A DNA stretch of 5,494 nucleotides from Patescibacteria group bacterium UBA6102 (GTDB lineage: Bacteria; Patescibacteriota; Minisyncoccia; Minisyncoccales; UBA5738). The notes under the pieces are model-generated. The model was not told the DNA's origin, made no database searches, and saw only the letters and a program-made list of their open reading frames with translations. The DNA lies in contig DIWQ01000023.1 in assembly GCA_002423555.1 (NCBI GenBank), forward strand, positions 23,269-28,762, written 5' to 3'. Shown piece by piece: positions 3,561-5,494 of this stretch (positions are counted from its first letter, which is position 1; each line of letters begins with the position of its first letter). Made by a program: the position numbers and the translations under genes.

Positions 3561-4880
3561 ATGAAAACGGAAACGGAAACCAAAAATCGCCGCGCGCGGA
3601 AAGCGTGGGTGGTGGGCGTGAATATGGGTTACGGCCATCAGCGCACCGCGCACACGCTTCGGTCGCTGTCCGGCGGCGAAGTGATCAATGCCAACGATTA
3701 CCCGGGAATTCCGCCGCGCGACCGGAAAATCTGGCAGGAAAGCCGCCGCTTTTACGAAGCGATCTCAAAGTTCAAACGCATTCCGATGGTCGGCCATGCG
3801 GTGTTTGCGGCCTATGACCGGCTTTTTCAGCGGATCGTTGATTTCTATCCGATGAAAGATTTGTCGCGGGCGCCGTTTTTGACGAACCGCACTTACGGAC
3901 TAATCAAAAAAGGCTGGGGAAGGCATTTCGTGGCGCAGTTGGAAAAAGACCCGCGGCCGCTGGTGACCACTTTTTTCATCACGGCGTTTATGGCCGAAGA
4001 ATTCAATTATTCCGAAGAAATTTATCTGGTGGTTTGCGATGCCGATATCAGCCGCCAATGGGCGGCCAAAAATCCGATTTCCAGCCGCATCAATTATTGC
4101 GCGCCCACGCCGCGCGTGGTGGAACGGTTAAAGCTCTACGGGGTGCCCAAAAAAAGGATTTTTCTGACCGGCTATCCTTTGCCCGAGGAAAACATCGGGG
4201 ACGAGGGCGGTATTCTTAAAGAAGATTTGGCGCAACGGCTGGCGAATTTGGATCCCAACAATGTCTATCTTTCAAAATATTGCCAGCTGGTGAACAATTC
4301 TTTGTGTGCGCCGACTTTAAAAACGCGGCATCCGCTCACAATAATGTTTTCCGCCGGCGGCGCCGGCGCGCAGGGCGAAATCGGATTGGCGCTGGCGCGC
4401 CAGCTAAAAGACCGGATTGTTGCCGGCAAATTGAAATTGATTTTGTCGGCGGGCATTAACGAAAGAGTCAAGTATTTTTATGAGCGGGGCGCGCTGGCCG
4501 CGGGACTGGACGCGGAGGAAACCCCGGGATTGGAAATTCTGTTTGAAACGACGATCGCGGAATACTTCAATCGTTTCAACAAAACATTGCGCGCCACCGA
4601 CATTCTTTGGACCAAGCCCAGCGAACTTTCGTTCTATGCCGCACTGGGAATTCCCGTCGTGATTGCGCCGCCAATCGGCTCGCAGGAAGATTTCAACAAA
4701 AGCTGGCTGTTGAAATCAGGATTCGGTTTGGAGCAGGAAGACCTGCGCTGTATCGGCCAGTGGCTTGACGACTGGCGGGAAAACGGTTATCTGGCCGAGG
4801 CGGCGATGGAAGGCTTCATTGAAGGGGAGAGGATGGGCGCGGCTAATATCCGAAGATTGGTTTTCGATGCGGATGAATAA
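3561..4880 (+). CDS. GT-B-fold glycosyltransferase-like protein (MGDG synthase/MurG-like)
   Basis: A 439-residue cytoplasmic or membrane-peripheral protein. ATG 3561 is preferred over TTG 3555; neither has a Shine-Dalgarno. The N-terminal half opens with a basic tail, then AWVVGVNMGYGHQRTAHTL (residues 15-33). That is the glycine-rich first strand-loop-helix of GT-B enzymes, with GxGH as in monogalactosyldiacylglycerol-synthase-like proteins. INYCAPTPRVVERLKLYGVP (177-196) and RIFLTGYPLP (199-208) match the end of such an N-domain. The C-terminal half starts with IMFSAGGAGAQGEIG (261-275), the second Rossmann-like loop. It contains DILWTKPSELSFYAALGIPVV (347-367), in the place where MurG/MGDG enzymes carry the donor-binding KPGG-S/T-E region, and APPIGSQEDFN (369-379). 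By analogy it would transfer a sugar to a lipid or envelope acceptor. No transmembrane helix is seen. The fold assignment is fair; substrate and acceptor are unknown, and loss of activity cannot be excluded because Ser-Glu replaces Gly-Gly. Confidence 0.65.
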   Translation: MKTETETKNRRARKAWVVGVNMGYGHQRTAHTLRSLSGGEVINANDYPGIPPRDRKIWQESRRFYEAISKFKRIPMVGHAVFAAYDRLFQRIVDFYPMKDLSRAPFLTNRTYGLIKKGWGRHFVAQLEKDPRPLVTTFFITAFMAEEFNYSEEIYLVVCDADISRQWAAKNPISSRINYCAPTPRVVERLKLYGVPKKRIFLTGYPLPEENIGDEGGILKEDLAQRLANLDPNNVYLSKYCQLVNNSLCAPTLKTRHPLTIMFSAGGAGAQGEIGLALARQLKDRIVAGKLKLILSAGINERVKYFYERGALAAGLDAEETPGLEILFETTIAEYFNRFNKTLRATDILWTKPSELSFYAALGIPVVIAPPIGSQEDFNKSWLLKSGFGLEQEDLRCIGQWLDDWRENGYLAEAAMEGFIEGERMGAANIRRLVFDADE

Positions 4881-4914
4881 AATTAAAAAGTAAGAATGAA
4901 AAATGAAAAACGAT

Positions 4915-4995
4915 AATTTAAAATTAAAAACCAGGAATTCCAAAATTTTCAATTTCCAATTTTCGTTTTCAATTTTTAAATTTTAATTTTAAATT
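4915..4995. repeat. AT-rich spacer with 15-bp inverted repeat
   Basis: AATTTAAAATTAAAA (4915-4929) and TTTTAATTTTAAATT (4981-4995) are perfectly complementary, with 51 bases between. That interval is a string of degenerate units such as TTTTCAATTT and includes the palindrome GGAATTCC (4934-4941). It could act as a weak bidirectional terminator. Simple-sequence spacers of this kind are frequent in AT-rich intergenic DNA, so function is uncertain. Confidence 0.6.
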
Positions 4996-5001
4996 TGAAA
5001 C

Positions 5002-5494
5002 ATGATTTGGATTTTCGTGGCGCTGGCCGCTTTTTCTTTGTTCGCGGCGATGGCGCTGATTGATAAATTCTTGCTTTCCGAAAAAATCGGCGATCCGCGG
5101 ATATACGCTTTTTATGTGGGAATTTTGAGTTCGGCGGCACTGGCGCTTTTGCCGTTCGGATTTTGGAGCCATCCCGCCCCGGCGGTTTTCGCGTGGGCGT
5201 TTTTGGCCGGCGCGGCGCAAATTTACGGCAATTTTTTCTATTTTTCGGCGCTCAAGCGGATGGAAGCCGCCCGCGCGGTGCCCGTGGTCGGCAGTCTGGC
5301 GCCGATTGCCGCGTTTTTTCTGACGGCCGCGGTTTCCGGGGGCGCGGCGGTTCTGAGCCAAAAGGAAATGGCGGGATTTTTTTTGCTGATCGCGGGCGGC
5401 TGGATGATAATGGCGCGCGGAATTTCAATTAAGAAAGAAGCGATTCTGTTTGTTCTGGCCGCGCCGCTATTTTTTGCCGCCAATGCCGTGGCGG
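5002..5494 (+). CDS. EamA/DMT-superfamily transporter, N-terminal part
   Basis: The frame from ATG 5002 stays open to the window edge (164 codons). Full-length EamA permeases have about 280-300 residues and ten membrane helices, so slightly more than half is present. Hydrophobic segments lie at about 2-20, 35-53, 62-81, 92-111, 122-139 and 147-163. The helix-3/4 region, FFYFSALKRMEAARAVPVVGSLAPIAA (78-104), is the typical EamA signature: an aromatic-Ala-Leu helix end, then A-R-A-V-P, then a Pro-containing helix. Such proteins export or import small metabolites across the inner membrane; the substrate cannot be told. No Shine-Dalgarno is seen before the ATG (AAATTTGAAAC). The minus-strand frames over this stretch are shadows of its GC-rich codons. 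The 121-bp AT-rich spacer from the 3561 gene leaves open whether the two are co-transcribed. Confidence 0.85.
   Translation, partial: MIWIFVALAAFSLFAAMALIDKFLLSEKIGDPRIYAFYVGILSSAALALLPFGFWSHPAPAVFAWAFLAGAAQIYGNFFYFSALKRMEAARAVPVVGSLAPIAAFFLTAAVSGGAAVLSQKEMAGFFLLIAGGWMIMARGISIKKEAILFVLAAPLFFAANAVA

Noticed and set aside
4969..5483. Long minus-strand frames opposite the transporter, and a plus-strand frame at 5163-5432
   Set aside because: All are Arg/Gly/Ala-rich shadows. The plus frame from 5002 gives a clean EamA-type membrane protein.

Overview
The window suggests a bacterium of the Candidate Phyla Radiation (Patescibacteria, Parcubacteria-like). Supporting signs are a compact ComEC that ends straight after its membrane domain, start codons mostly without Shine-Dalgarno sequences, many short lineage-type hypothetical proteins, AT-rich spacers built of A/T micro-repeats, and sigma70-type promoters. 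The assignment is an inference from gene content and style, not from a marker gene. The code looks standard: the long genes end in TAA or TAG and carry no in-frame TGA.

Layout. Positions 1-505 hold the 3' end of a comEC-type DNA-uptake channel gene, closed by a long palindrome (514-567). Positions 570-2580 are an AT-richer accessory block. It holds a strong promoter driving a small exported protein whose 3' end lies inside strong hairpin/T-tract structures (669-947). A second promoter follows, driving a 349-residue repeat-bearing protein of unknown function (1030-2079). Then comes a small all-helical hypothetical protein (2151-2525) with its own terminator. Positions 2577-2957 are non-coding and palindrome-rich: they contain a near-identical second copy of the 514-567 palindrome, a rearranged relative of it, and an 11-bp direct repeat bracketing both. 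A second small exported protein (2993-3403) follows, apparently leaderless and again ending inside its terminator. The right-hand part returns to the GC-richer style of comEC: a GT-B-type glycosyltransferase-like protein (3561-4880), an AT-rich spacer with a 15-bp inverted repeat, and the N-terminal half of an EamA/DMT-family transporter (5002 to the window end).

How it fits together. comEC, the glycosyltransferase-like gene and the transporter look like ordinary resident envelope genes. The stretch between them looks like an insertion-prone island in which two similarly built cassettes (palindrome, TTGACAAAAT promoter, small exported protein, terminator inside the ORF end) sit on either side of the repeat protein. 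The most interesting signals are the palindrome family, with a conserved T-T mismatch at a fixed stem position, and the strongly structured transcript at 656-903. I found no CRISPR array, no tRNA or rRNA and no transposase gene.
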